DNA of 8,824 bases from Clostridia bacterium (GTDB lineage: Bacteria > Bacillota > Clostridia > Oscillospirales > CAG-272), in contig JAFYBI010000495.1 in the NCBI GenBank assembly GCA_017540285.1, positions 1 to 8,824 of the forward strand, read 5' to 3'. This document shows positions 1 through 6,396 of this stretch, in pieces. The position numbers were made by a program, and so were the translations under genes. The notes under the pieces were generated by a model that saw only the letters and a list, made by a program, of their open reading frames with translations, was not told the origin of the DNA and searched no databases. Within the stretch, counting starts at the first letter, position 1; each line of letters begins with the position of its first letter.

Positions 1-737
1 CCCTCTTCAACACCTTCATCCTCTCGCTCGTCTGTGCGGTCATCCAGACCTTCATCTGCATGTGGATCGCATACGGTTTCGCGAAGTTCAAATTCAAGGG
101 CAACAAGCTGCTCTTCCTGTGCGTCATCTTCACCCTCGTCGTGCCGCACGCGACCCTGCAGCTGTCGCTGTTCATGAAGTTCCGTTACTTCGATATTCTG
201 GGAATCATCAACTTCCTGGGCGGAGGTGTGGTCGATGCCGTGAACCTCACGGGCGGTCAGACGTCGATCAACTTCATCAACTCGAACTGGCCGCTGTATA
301 TCCTGTCGCTCACGGGTCTCGCGTATAAGAACGGCTTGTACATCTTCATGCTCCGTCAGTTCTTCCGCGGCATCCCGGACGAACTCGAAGAGAGTGCGTA
401 CCTCGACGGTTCCGGCATCATGAGAACCTTCTTCTCGATCATTATCCCGCTCTCCACGACGATGATGATCACGGTCTTCATGTTCGCGTTCTGCTGGCAG
501 TGGACGGATAACTTCTACACCGAGCTGTTCTACACGACGGCCGGCAAGAAGCTCCTCCCGGACATCATCAAGATTCCGAAGTCCCTCGACACGAACTATG
601 CCGGTCAGTCCCTGTACTCCTCGGCGATCACGAATACCTGCGGTATCATGATCATCGCTCCGCTGATCATTCTCTACCTCTTCGGTCAGAGATACATTGT
701 TCAGGGTATCGAGCGTTCCGGCCTGACGGCAGACTAA
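1..737 (+). CDS. Carbohydrate ABC transporter permease, MalG type (5'-truncated)
   Basis: This is one of the two membrane-spanning subunits of a sugar-type ABC importer. It forms part of the translocation path and docks to the ATPase. The frame is open from base 3 with no start codon inside the window, so the N-terminus and probably the first membrane segment are missing; about 244 residues remain. The remainder alternates strongly hydrophobic segments with short loops. The cytoplasmic EAA loop, which contacts the ATPase, is at about bases 387-452 and reads ESAYLDGSG, then FFSIIIPLS, a good match to the MalG-family pattern. The C-terminal QRYIVQGI matches the usual QRYFVKG-type tail of this family. 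A partner permease and a solute-binding protein probably lie upstream. A strong terminator follows, so this is probably the last gene of its operon. The sugar transported cannot be told. Confidence 0.9.
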   Translation, partial: LFNTFILSLVCAVIQTFICMWIAYGFAKFKFKGNKLLFLCVIFTLVVPHATLQLSLFMKFRYFDILGIINFLGGGVVDAVNLTGGQTSINFINSNWPLYILSLTGLAYKNGLYIFMLRQFFRGIPDELEESAYLDGSGIMRTFFSIIIPLSTTMMITVFMFAFCWQWTDNFYTELFYTTAGKKLLPDIIKIPKSLDTNYAGQSLYSSAITNTCGIMIIAPLIILYLFGQRYIVQGIERSGLTAD

Positions 738-773
738 GCCAAAAGCAAAAAGCGTACAAACGAACAAACAAAG

Positions 774-811
774 AGAAAGAGCGCGCAGAACAAAACCTGC
801 GCGTTCTTTTT
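774..811 (+). terminator. Intrinsic terminator after the ABC permease
   Basis: A 10-bp GC-rich stem (779-788 with 797-806, one G-T wobble) has an 8-base loop and is followed by five T (807-811). The upstream A-rich side (774-778) pairs with the T tract and extends the stem to about 15 bp. It begins some 40 bases after the permease stop and should end that operon. Confidence 0.9.
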
Positions 812-819
812 GTCTGCGG

Positions 820-836
820 GCCGGGCACCGCCCGGC
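820..836. other. Short GC-rich hairpin between operons
   Basis: This is a perfect 7-bp inverted repeat, GCCGGGC and GCCCGGC, around a 3-base ACC loop, just after the permease terminator. No T run follows, so it is not a typical intrinsic terminator. It may protect the 3' end of RNA or be chance in GC-rich DNA. No second copy was noticed in the window. Confidence 0.4.
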
Positions 837-922
837 GCAAGCGCAGCCGCGAAGGAAACCGACAAAACCACATCCCTTCGTATATTTTCCCAAACTTCCC
901 GGCATTTTTTCCTGTTTTCGTC

Positions 923-951
923 TTGCGAAAAGCGACGGTATATTGTATAAT
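923..951 (+). promoter_or_regulatory. Sigma-A-type promoter of the iorA operon
   Basis: A -35 box TTGCGA (923-928) and a perfect -10 box TATAAT (946-951) are separated by 17 bases. Transcription would start near 957-959, giving a leader of about 60 bases before iorA. The surrounding DNA is AT-rich compared with the genes. Confidence 0.85.
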
Positions 952-980
952 ATAAGATGCAGGAAAATCCCCGTAAACCC

Positions 981-1000
981 GTGCGGACCCACCTCCGCAC
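981..1000 (+). promoter_or_regulatory. Leader hairpin directly upstream of the iorA ribosome binding site
   Basis: A perfect 7-bp inverted repeat (GTGCGGA at 981-987, TCCGCAC at 994-1000) has a 6-base loop. It ends two bases before the AAAGGA ribosome binding site (1003-1008) of iorA. It lies within the predicted transcript leader and could stabilise the 5' end or affect ribosome access. It has no T run and is too small to be a recognisable riboswitch. Confidence 0.5.
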
Positions 1001-1017
1001 TGAAAGGATACACCACC

Positions 1018-2739
1018 ATGAAAACTCTGCTCCTCGGCAACGAAAGCGTCGCGCGCGGCCTCTATGAAGCCGGCGTCCGCTTCGTTTCCAGCTACCCCGG
1101 CACCCCCTCCACCGAAATCACGGAATTCGCGGCGACCTATCCGGAAATCTACGCCGAATGGGCGCCGAATGAAAAAGTCGCTCTCGAAGGCGCGCTCGGC
1201 GCAGCGATCGGCGGCGGACGCTCGTTCTGCGGCATGAAGCACGTCGGTCTGAACGTCGCGGCGGACCCGCTCTTCGTCACCGCGTATACCGGCGTCGGCG
1301 CGGGTATGGTCATCGGCGTCGCGGACGATCCGGGCATGCACTCCTCCCAGAACGAACAGGACAGCCGGCACTACGCGATCGCGGCGAAGCTCCCGATGGT
1401 CGAGCCCGCCAACTCCGCCGAATGCCGTTCCTATACCAAGATCGCCTACGAGATCTCCGAACGATTCGACACCCCGGTGATCCTGCGCCTCACCACGCGC
1501 GTCAGCCACAGCCGTTCCCCGGTCGAGGTCGGCGAGCGCGTCGAGCATGAGATCGCCCCGTACGTCAAGGAGCCCGGCAAGCACGTCATGATGCCCGCCA
1601 ACGCGAAGAAGCGCCACTACGTCGTCGAAGAACACCTCGCGGCGCTGGCGGAATATGCCGAGACGACGGAGCTCAACACCGTCGAGGAGAACGGCGCCCC
1701 GATCGGCATCATCACCGCGGGCAACTGTTATAATTATGCAAAGGAAGCCTTCGGAAAGAACGCCTCCTACCTCAAGCTCGGCCTGCTCAACCCGCTCCCG
1801 AAAAAGCGGATCCTCGATTTCGCGGCGAAGCACGAGCAGATCATCGTCATCGAAGAGCTCGATCCCGTGATCGAGAACCACTGCAAGGCCCTCGGCCTGA
1901 CCGTCACCGGCAAGGACGTCCTCCCGCTCTGCGACGAGTATTCCGAGGAACTGCTCCGGAGCCGCCTGATGGGCGTGGAGCCCGATTATGCCGAAGTCGG
2001 CGCGGCGATCCCCGGACGTCCCCCGGTCCTCTGCCCCGGCTGCCCGCACCGCGGCGTCTTCTATACGCTTGCGAAGCTGAAGCTGCGCGTTTCCGGCGAT
2101 ATCGGATGCTATACGCTCGGCGCGGTCCCGCCGCTCTCCGCCATCGATTCCGTCTACTGCATGGGCGCGTCGATCTCGTCCCTGCACGGCACCGCGAAGG
2201 TGCGCGGCGAGGAGGACAAATACGTAGCCGTCATCGGCGATTCCACGTTCATGCACTCCGGCCTGACCGGCCTCGTCAACGTCGTCTACAACGGCGGGAA
2301 CACCACCACGCTGATCCTCGACAACTCCATCACCGGCATGACCGGGCATCAGGACAACCCGCTCACGGGCAAGACCCTGATGGGCAGCCCGGCCCCGAAT
2401 CTCTCGCTCGAGGATATCTGCGCGTCCCTCGGCGTCCCGCGGGAACACATCCGCGCCGTCGATCCGAACAACCTCGCCGAACTTGAAATGGTCGTGAAGG
2501 AAGAGGTCGCGGCCCCGTGTCCGTCCGTCGTGATCTGCCGCCGTCCGTGCGCGCTTCTCAAAACGGTGAAAAAGAACCCGCCGATCCAGGTCGACCGGGA
2601 AAAATGCGTCGGGTGCAAAAACTGCATGAAGATCGGATGCCCGTGCATCTCCATCGCCGACAAAAAGGCGTCGATCGATCAGAGCATGTGCGTCGGCTGC
2701 GGGCTCTGCGAACAGATGTGCCGCTTCGGCGCGCTCTGA
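1018..2739 (+). CDS. iorA: Indolepyruvate:ferredoxin oxidoreductase, alpha subunit
   Basis: This is the large, thiamine-diphosphate-dependent subunit of the cytoplasmic enzyme that oxidatively decarboxylates indolepyruvate, and usually other arylpyruvates, to the acyl-CoA while reducing ferredoxin. The product is 573 residues, normal for IorA. The N-terminal pyrimidine-binding half begins LLLGNESVARGLYEAGV with the SSYPGTPSTEI motif near residues 24-34. The signature CPGCPHRG is near residue 342. The TPP/Mg-binding region has GDIGCYTLG (360-368), GDSTF (407-411) and LDNSITGMTG (434-443). The C-terminal ferredoxin domain has two [4Fe-4S] motifs: C530, C533, C536, C541 (CX2CX2CX4CP) and C558, C561, C564, C568. 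The second lacks the usual Pro after the last Cys (CRFGAL). The ATG at 1018 is chosen because AAAGGA lies nine bases upstream and homologues begin here; the frame is open further back to 943 but that part overlaps the -10 box. First gene of its operon. Confidence 0.97.
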   Translation: MKTLLLGNESVARGLYEAGVRFVSSYPGTPSTEITEFAATYPEIYAEWAPNEKVALEGALGAAIGGGRSFCGMKHVGLNVAADPLFVTAYTGVGAGMVIGVADDPGMHSSQNEQDSRHYAIAAKLPMVEPANSAECRSYTKIAYEISERFDTPVILRLTTRVSHSRSPVEVGERVEHEIAPYVKEPGKHVMMPANAKKRHYVVEEHLAALAEYAETTELNTVEENGAPIGIITAGNCYNYAKEAFGKNASYLKLGLLNPLPKKRILDFAAKHEQIIVIEELDPVIENHCKALGLTVTGKDVLPLCDEYSEELLRSRLMGVEPDYAEVGAAIPGRPPVLCPGCPHRGVFYTLAKLKLRVSGDIGCYTLGAVPPLSAIDSVYCMGASISSLHGTAKVRGEEDKYVAVIGDSTFMHSGLTGLVNVVYNGGNTTTLILDNSITGMTGHQDNPLTGKTLMGSPAPNLSLEDICASLGVPREHIRAVDPNNLAELEMVVKEEVAAPCPSVVICRRPCALLKTVKKNPPIQVDREKCVGCKNCMKIGCPCISIADKKASIDQSMCVGCGLCEQMCRFGAL

Positions 2740-2744
2740 GGAGG
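2739..2744 (+). promoter_or_regulatory. Ribosome binding site that decides the iorB start
   Basis: AGGAGG starts on the last base of the iorA stop codon. It is only two bases from the first ATG (2747) but eight bases from the second ATG (2753), so 2753 is the better start for iorB. Confidence 0.85.
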
Positions 2745-2752
2745 AAATGGAA

Positions 2753-3334
2753 ATGAAGAAGAATATCATGATCGTCGGCGTCGGCGGACAGGGCACCCTG
2801 CTGGCGTCCAAGATTCTCGGCAAGGCCGCGATGGATTCCGGCCTCGACGTGAAGGTGTCCGAAGTCCACGGCATGTCCCAGCGGGGCGGCTCCGTGGTGA
2901 CTTATGTCCGCGTGGGCGACGAGGTGTATTCCCCCGTGATCGGCAAGGGCGACGCCGACGTGATCCTCAGCTTCGAGGTCCTCGAGGCGGCGCGCTGGCT
3001 CCCGCATCTGAAGCCGGGCGGGACCATCGTGACCTCGACCCAGCAGATCAATCCGATGCCCGTCATCACCGGCGCCGCGGCGTATCCCGAAGGCCTGGTG
3101 GACGATATGAAGGCCCTCGGCGTGGATGTCCGTGCGTACGACGCGCCCGCCATCGCCGCGGAAGCCGGAAGCGCAAGAGCGTCGAACGTGGCTCTGATCG
3201 GGCTGGCGGCGGACGTGCTCGGCTTTGATCCCGGCATCCTGCGCGGCGCCGTTGCGGCGTGCGTTCCGCAGAAAGCGCTCGACGTGAACCTGCGCGCGTT
3301 TGACGCCGCGATCGAGCACGCCAAACAGGGCTGA
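2753..3334 (+). CDS. iorB: Indolepyruvate:ferredoxin oxidoreductase, beta subunit
   Basis: This is the small subunit of IorAB, equivalent to the gamma domain of pyruvate:ferredoxin oxidoreductases, which forms the active complex with IorA in the cytoplasm. The product is 193 residues, the usual size. The glycine-rich IMIVGVGGQGTLLASK (residues 5-20) and EVHGMSQRGGSVV (37-49) are the hallmark motifs of the family. Further family-like stretches are SPVIGKGDADVILSFE and LKPGGTIVTSTQQINP. It starts 13 bases after the iorA stop, sharing its ribosome binding site region with that stop, so the two are translated together. An ATG at 2747 is possible but badly spaced from the binding site. The phenylacetate-CoA-ligase-like gene often found beside iorAB in anaerobes is not in this window. 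Confidence 0.96.
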   Translation: MKKNIMIVGVGGQGTLLASKILGKAAMDSGLDVKVSEVHGMSQRGGSVVTYVRVGDEVYSPVIGKGDADVILSFEVLEAARWLPHLKPGGTIVTSTQQINPMPVITGAAAYPEGLVDDMKALGVDVRAYDAPAIAAEAGSARASNVALIGLAADVLGFDPGILRGAVAACVPQKALDVNLRAFDAAIEHAKQG

Positions 3335-3349
3335 ACGGTTATTTTCTGA

Positions 3350-3366
3350 CATTCGAAGCATTCGAA
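3350..3366 (+). promoter_or_regulatory. CATTCGAA direct repeat / small hairpin before mnmM
   Basis: CATTCGAA occurs at 3350-3357 and 3359-3366 with a 9-base period. Because TTCGAA is self-complementary, the two copies (3352-3357 and 3361-3366) can also fold as a 6-bp hairpin with a 3-base loop. The second copy overlaps the start of the AAAGGA ribosome binding site (3365-3370). It could be a translational control element or a protein-binding site. It might also be chance. Confidence 0.4.
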
Positions 3367-3370
3367 AGGA
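3365..3370 (+). promoter_or_regulatory. Ribosome binding site for the GTG-started mnmM
   Basis: AAAGGA lies eight bases before GTG 3379 and eleven before a second, adjacent GTG (3382). The spacing favours the first GTG; no ATG is available in frame near here. Confidence 0.75.
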
Positions 3371-3378
3371 ACCGCGAC

Positions 3379-3933
3379 GTGGTGGATCTGCTCTCTCTGC
3401 AAAAGAAATTCATCCTGGATCATCTCTCCGAAGGCGACACGGCGGTCGACTTCACGATGGGGAACGGGTACGACACCGTTTTCCTCTCGAAGACCGTTGG
3501 GCCGAGGGGCTCGGTGACGGCCTTCGACATCCAGCCGGACGCCCTCCTCTCGACGGAGCGCAATCTCCGCGCGAACGGATGCCCGGACAACTGGCGGCTG
3601 ATCTGTGCGTCGCACGAGCGGGCGCGGGAGTTCGTGAAGGGCCCGATCAAGGCCGGGATGTTCAACCTCGGGTATCTCCCGGGCAGCGGCAGAAAGCAGC
3701 TCACCACGATGCGGAAGACAACGCTGCCGGCCGTGGAGCGCGCGCTGGGCATGCTCGGCGGAGACGCGGTCCTGCTCGTCGCGGTCTATCCGGGACATCC
3801 GGAGGGCGCGGCGGAAGGAGAGGAGCTCGAAAGGTATTTCTCCTCGCTTTCGCGCTTCCGGTACAGCATCGCGCGGTTCCGCATGCTCAATTCTCCCGAA
3901 AGTCCGTTTTTCATCGTCTGTGAAACGAAGTAG
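3379..3933 (+). CDS. mnmM: Class I SAM methyltransferase, MnmM/YtqB family (tRNA mnm5s2U)
   Basis: This is a small cytoplasmic SAM-dependent methyltransferase of the family once called 'putative rRNA methylase' (YtqB). Bacillus subtilis YtqB, now MnmM, methylates 5-aminomethyl-2-thiouridine at the tRNA wobble position; that role is inferred here by family. The product is 184 residues, near the family length. Visible motifs are the SAM-binding VDFTMGNGYDTVFLS (23-37, usually DATAGNGHDT), the acidic strand end AFDIQ (48-52), ASHE (77-80), the diagnostic MFNLGYLPG (94-102) and YPGHPEG (137-143). The start is GTG, supported by AAAGGA eight bases upstream. It follows iorB by 44 bases and is followed by the carboxypeptidase gene after nine, so it is probably cotranscribed with both. 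The family assignment is firm. The exact substrate in this organism is not shown by sequence, and the motif I changes (Phe25, Met27, Tyr31) are slightly unusual. Confidence 0.9.
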   Translation: MVDLLSLQKKFILDHLSEGDTAVDFTMGNGYDTVFLSKTVGPRGSVTAFDIQPDALLSTERNLRANGCPDNWRLICASHERAREFVKGPIKAGMFNLGYLPGSGRKQLTTMRKTTLPAVERALGMLGGDAVLLVAVYPGHPEGAAEGEELERYFSSLSRFRYSIARFRMLNSPESPFFIVCETK

Positions 3934-3942
3934 AGGCGCAAC

Positions 3943-5883
3943 ATGAACAACAATCCAAACCGCCCGGCAAACGGGAACGGCCGACCCGCGGACAGAGACC
4001 GAAGCGGGAACGGCGGCCCGGCCCGGACAGGCGGCGCACCGGTGAGGGGATCCCCTGCGCGGCGTTCCCCGGATCCGCAAAGCCGGCCGCGCCCCGATCC
4101 TTCGAGGAAAGCCGACGACGAATTCGCCCGCTATCAGGCATGGCTGGCGCAGAAGCGAGAGCGCGAAGGGCAGCCGGAGCCGGAAGGCAGTGCGCGCCCG
4201 CAGGATCCGACGCCGGTCCGCACGCAGGATCCGAGGTCTGACCGAATGCAGGATCCGACGTCGGTCCGCCCGCAGAACACGCGGCAGAACAGGACGCAGG
4301 ATGCCCGTCAGAACGTCCGGCGGGACCCGCGTCAGGCTGCTCGGCAAAACCCCGGACAGGACCCCGCCCGGGATCCGCGTCAGAATCCCCGGCAGAACGT
4401 CCGGCCGAGGCAGCAGACACCCGAGCAGATCGCCCGGGACGAAGCCCGACGCCATCAGATCGCAAAACGCCGCGCCGAAGCCCGGGAACGGGAAGCGGCG
4501 AGACGCGACTATGAACGCCGGATCCGCGAAGAGGAAAAGCGCATCCGCCGGACCGAAACGCGTGCGGCAGCCAAACGGATCGGGCGCGGCGCGCTCCTCG
4601 TCCTCGCTGCAGTGGCGGTCCTGGCCCTCCTCATCGGCGGCGGCATCTATCTCGCGCTCGACCGCACCCCGGACGCGCCGATCGACACCGGCAGGATCGC
4701 GTTCTATTACGGCGGGATCAAGGTGCGCGCGACGGAGGCGGAGGTATGCATGGACGGCGAGGAGCTGTACGTCTGCTTCAACGATCTCGCCTCCTATCTC
4801 GGCATGAAGGAGAGCGGCTCGGCGGCGGAGATGAAGTTCATCCTCCCCGTCCGGGAGACCGCTCCCGCATCCTCGGCGGGCGACGGCTCCGAGGAGAGCG
4901 TCACCTTCGTCACCGGCGAGCACAAGGTCATCGTGAACGGTCAGACGGAGCTGCTCGACGTGCCGAACAAGCTGATCGGCGAGGAGATCTGGATCTCGTC
5001 GTCCTTCCTCACGGACTGGATGGACAACCTCGCGGTGACCGTCCGCGCCGGGGGCAGGGAAGTGCGGATCTCGCGCATCCTCGACGAGGAGAACTCCGAC
5101 CCGGACAACAAGATCAACGTCTATTTCCCGGTGACGTTCCGGCTGAAGAAGAACGAGCCGCTCACGGAGATCCCGGAGGACACGAACGTCGGCCTCCTGA
5201 CGGAATCTCTCCGCGAGGCAACGCCGTTCGAGCTCAACTTCCAGACGGATCTCTCGCCGTTCGAGGACTATATGAACCCGCAGGGAGAGCTGCGCGACGC
5301 GTTCCTCACGCTCGTCAACGCGGATCACCCGCTCTCGGCCTCGGATGTGCCGGGGGACCTGATGGACGTGAAATACACGAGCACGTACCGGAACATGCAG
5401 CAGCTGAGGGAATACCCGACCCGCGCGCTCGAAGGCCTGTTCCAGGAGATGCACCACTACGGGTATTACAGCATGGCGGTGTATTCCGGGTACCGGAGCT
5501 ACGACTATCAGGCGACGATCTTCGAGCAGTATGTCCAGAACGAAATGGCGAGCGATCCCACCCGGTCGCGCGAGGATGCGGAGGCCCTGGTGCTGACGTA
5601 CGCGACGCGGCCCGGCACGAGCGAGCACCAGACGGGGCTTGCGGTCGACATGGACACGCTCGGCTCGTTCACCGTGGAGTTCGCGTGGACGACGGAATTC
5701 TACTGGCTCCAGGAAAACGCGTGGAAATTCGGGTTCATCCTCCGGTTCCCGCAGGACAAGGAGGACGTCACGTCGATCACGTTCGAGCCGTGGCACTACC
5801 GCTACGTCGGCCGGTATCACGCGAAGATCATCCACGACAACGGCCTTTGCCTGGAAGAGTACATCGCGAGGATCTCGAACTGA
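3943..5883 (+). CDS. Membrane-anchored VanY-type D-alanyl-D-alanine carboxypeptidase (M15B) with Arg-rich repeat tail
   Basis: This is a predicted zinc peptidase that trims the terminal D-Ala from peptidoglycan stem peptides outside the membrane. The product is 646 residues. Order of parts: a hydrophilic, Gly/Pro/Arg-rich tail (1-86); an octapeptide-repeat array (87-158); a highly charged Arg/Glu helix, possibly coiled coil (159-212); one membrane segment (217-239); a stalk resembling the copper-amine-oxidase N-terminal-like domain (about 250-380); a linker; and the M15B catalytic domain (about 435-640). Catalytic features are SGYRSYDYQ (515-523), SEHQTGLAVDMD (560-571) with zinc ligands His562 and Asp569, and EPWHY with catalytic Glu615 and zinc ligand His618, all intact. 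The basic flank before the membrane segment predicts the tail inside the cell and the enzyme outside. The ATG at 3943 has AGAGG six bases upstream, overlapping the mnmM stop. Being the last gene before a terminator, it belongs to the ior-mnmM operon. Linkage to vancomycin resistance is not suggested: no vanRS, vanHAX or similar is seen. Confidence 0.9.
   Translation: MNNNPNRPANGNGRPADRDRSGNGGPARTGGAPVRGSPARRSPDPQSRPRPDPSRKADDEFARYQAWLAQKREREGQPEPEGSARPQDPTPVRTQDPRSDRMQDPTSVRPQNTRQNRTQDARQNVRRDPRQAARQNPGQDPARDPRQNPRQNVRPRQQTPEQIARDEARRHQIAKRRAEAREREAARRDYERRIREEEKRIRRTETRAAAKRIGRGALLVLAAVAVLALLIGGGIYLALDRTPDAPIDTGRIAFYYGGIKVRATEAEVCMDGEELYVCFNDLASYLGMKESGSAAEMKFILPVRETAPASSAGDGSEESVTFVTGEHKVIVNGQTELLDVPNKLIGEEIWISSSFLTDWMDNLAVTVRAGGREVRISRILDEENSDPDNKINVYFPVTFRLKKNEPLTEIPEDTNVGLLTESLREATPFELNFQTDLSPFEDYMNPQGELRDAFLTLVNADHPLSASDVPGDLMDVKYTSTYRNMQQLREYPTRALEGLFQEMHHYGYYSMAVYSGYRSYDYQATIFEQYVQNEMASDPTRSREDAEALVLTYATRPGTSEHQTGLAVDMDTLGSFTVEFAWTTEFYWLQENAWKFGFILRFPQDKEDVTSITFEPWHYRYVGRYHAKIIHDNGLCLEEYIARISN
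4201..4416 (+). repeat. Octapeptide-coding tandem repeat (9 units) in the carboxypeptidase gene
   Basis: Nine consecutive 24-base units encode residues 87-158. The first units are QDPTPVRT, QDPRSDRM and QDPTSVRP; later ones decay into tetrapeptides such as QNTR, QDAR, RDPR and QNPR. The consensus is roughly (Q/R)(D/N)PR repeated. At DNA level GCAGGATCCGA recurs at 4200, 4224 and 4248, an exact 24-base period, which points to recent unit duplication at the 5' end of the array and older, diverged units downstream. Confidence 0.85.
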
Positions 5884-5893
5884 GAATGGAAAA

Positions 5894-5921
5894 GAGAGGA
5901 CGGAGCCCCCGTCCTCTTCTT
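5894..5921 (+). terminator. Hairpin terminator of the ior-mnmM-carboxypeptidase operon
   Basis: A perfect 9-bp stem (5895-5903 with 5909-5917) has a 5-base loop and is followed by a weak T-rich run (TCTTCTT). It starts 12 bases after the carboxypeptidase stop and only about 20 bases before the next promoter. The poor T run makes termination perhaps incomplete. Confidence 0.75.
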
Positions 5922-5937
5922 GCGCGCGCGAAATCCC

Positions 5938-5966
5938 TTGACATTCTCCCCGTTTTTTGCTATGAT
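5938..5966 (+). promoter_or_regulatory. Strong extended -10 promoter of the tautomerase operon
   Basis: A perfect -35 box TTGACA (5938-5943), a 17-base spacer and a -10 box TATGAT (5961-5966) preceded by TGC (5958-5960), which is the extended -10 TGn element. Transcription would start near 5973, leaving a leader of about 70 bases. This is the best-matching promoter in the window. Confidence 0.88.
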
Positions 5967-6029
5967 ATTCCCGTCAGACATCTCCGTACAGATCCGTCAA
6001 AAACCTCGGACAGCCGCAAGCCGCGGCGG

Positions 6030-6035
6030 AAAGGA
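6030..6035 (+). promoter_or_regulatory. Ribosome binding site for the GTG-started tautomerase
   Basis: AAAGGA lies six bases before GTG 6042. This site fixes the GTG as the start and thereby places Pro as the second residue, as the tautomerase mechanism needs. Confidence 0.8.
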
Positions 6036-6041
6036 AACGCT

Positions 6042-6386
6042 GTGCCTTATATCGAAATCTCCACCAACGCCTCCCTCGATCCCGCGAAGATCGAGACCCT
6101 CAAAGCGAAGATCGCCGCCTCCCTCGCCGCCTCCTTCCCCGGGAAGACCGAAAACTGGCTCATGGTCCGCGTCTCGGCCGGGGAGACCATGTTCTTCGCC
6201 GGTTCTCCCGCGCCCTGCATGATGGTCGACATCTCCCTCTTCGGCGCGCAGTCGAAGGCCAATTACCAGAAGATGACCGCCGCTGTCTGCCGGCTCGCCG
6301 GGGACGAATGCGGCATCCCCGCCGACCGCGTGTACGTCAAGTACTCCGAATATGATAAATGGGGCTGGAACGGCTCCAACTTTTAA
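6042..6386 (+). CDS. MIF-like tautomerase (phenylpyruvate tautomerase family)
   Basis: This is a small cytoplasmic protein of the tautomerase superfamily, MIF/D-dopachrome tautomerase branch, whose members use an N-terminal proline as catalytic base and work as trimers. The product is 114 residues, about the length of MIF. The GTG start puts Pro at position 2, which becomes the free N-terminus once Met is removed. PYIEISTN at the start parallels MIF's PMFIVNTN. Lys35 sits near the active-site Lys of MIF (two residues offset). FFAGSPAPCMMVDI, DRVYVKY (95-101) and the C-terminal WGWNGSNF (107-114) align well with MIF, the last at the same residue numbers. MIF's Asn in the DRVYINY stretch is Lys100 here. 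First gene of a two-gene operon with its own promoter. Phenylpyruvate or indolepyruvate keto-enol exchange is the natural guess, given iorAB nearby; the true substrate is unknown. Confidence 0.9.
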   Translation: MPYIEISTNASLDPAKIETLKAKIAASLAASFPGKTENWLMVRVSAGETMFFAGSPAPCMMVDISLFGAQSKANYQKMTAAVCRLAGDECGIPADRVYVKYSEYDKWGWNGSNF

Positions 6387-6396
6387 GGAGGACGCC

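Noticed and set aside
943..1017. N-terminal extension of iorA from a TTG at 943
   Set aside because: The extension overlaps the -10 promoter box and the leader hairpin. The ATG at 1018 has a well-placed ribosome binding site and matches the start of the family.
667..2874. Long minus-strand open frame (735 codons) opposite iorA
   Set aside because: It is exactly antisense to a clearly identified gene, has low-complexity Arg/Asp/Ala composition, no recognisable domain and no ribosome binding site that stands out. Long antisense frames are expected in GC-rich genes.
4201..4416. CRISPR array or mobile-element repeat
   Set aside because: The 24-base repeats have no spacers, keep the reading frame and lie wholly inside a coding sequence.
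2902..5835. Very long minus-strand open frame (977 codons) opposite iorB, mnmM and the carboxypeptidase gene
   Set aside because: It spans three recognised genes and their gaps, has Arg/Val/Leu-rich shadow composition and repeats that mirror the octapeptide array on the other strand. No family resemblance was seen.
3943..5883. Vancomycin-resistance gene cluster
   Set aside because: The catalytic domain is VanY-like, but no ligase, dehydrogenase, VanX-type or two-component genes are nearby. Such carboxypeptidases are common wall-maintenance enzymes.
4746..6041. A 546-codon frame that would fuse sequence inside the carboxypeptidase gene to the tautomerase
   Set aside because: The upstream part is an out-of-frame shadow of the carboxypeptidase gene and crosses a terminator and a promoter. 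Only the part from GTG 6042 is real.
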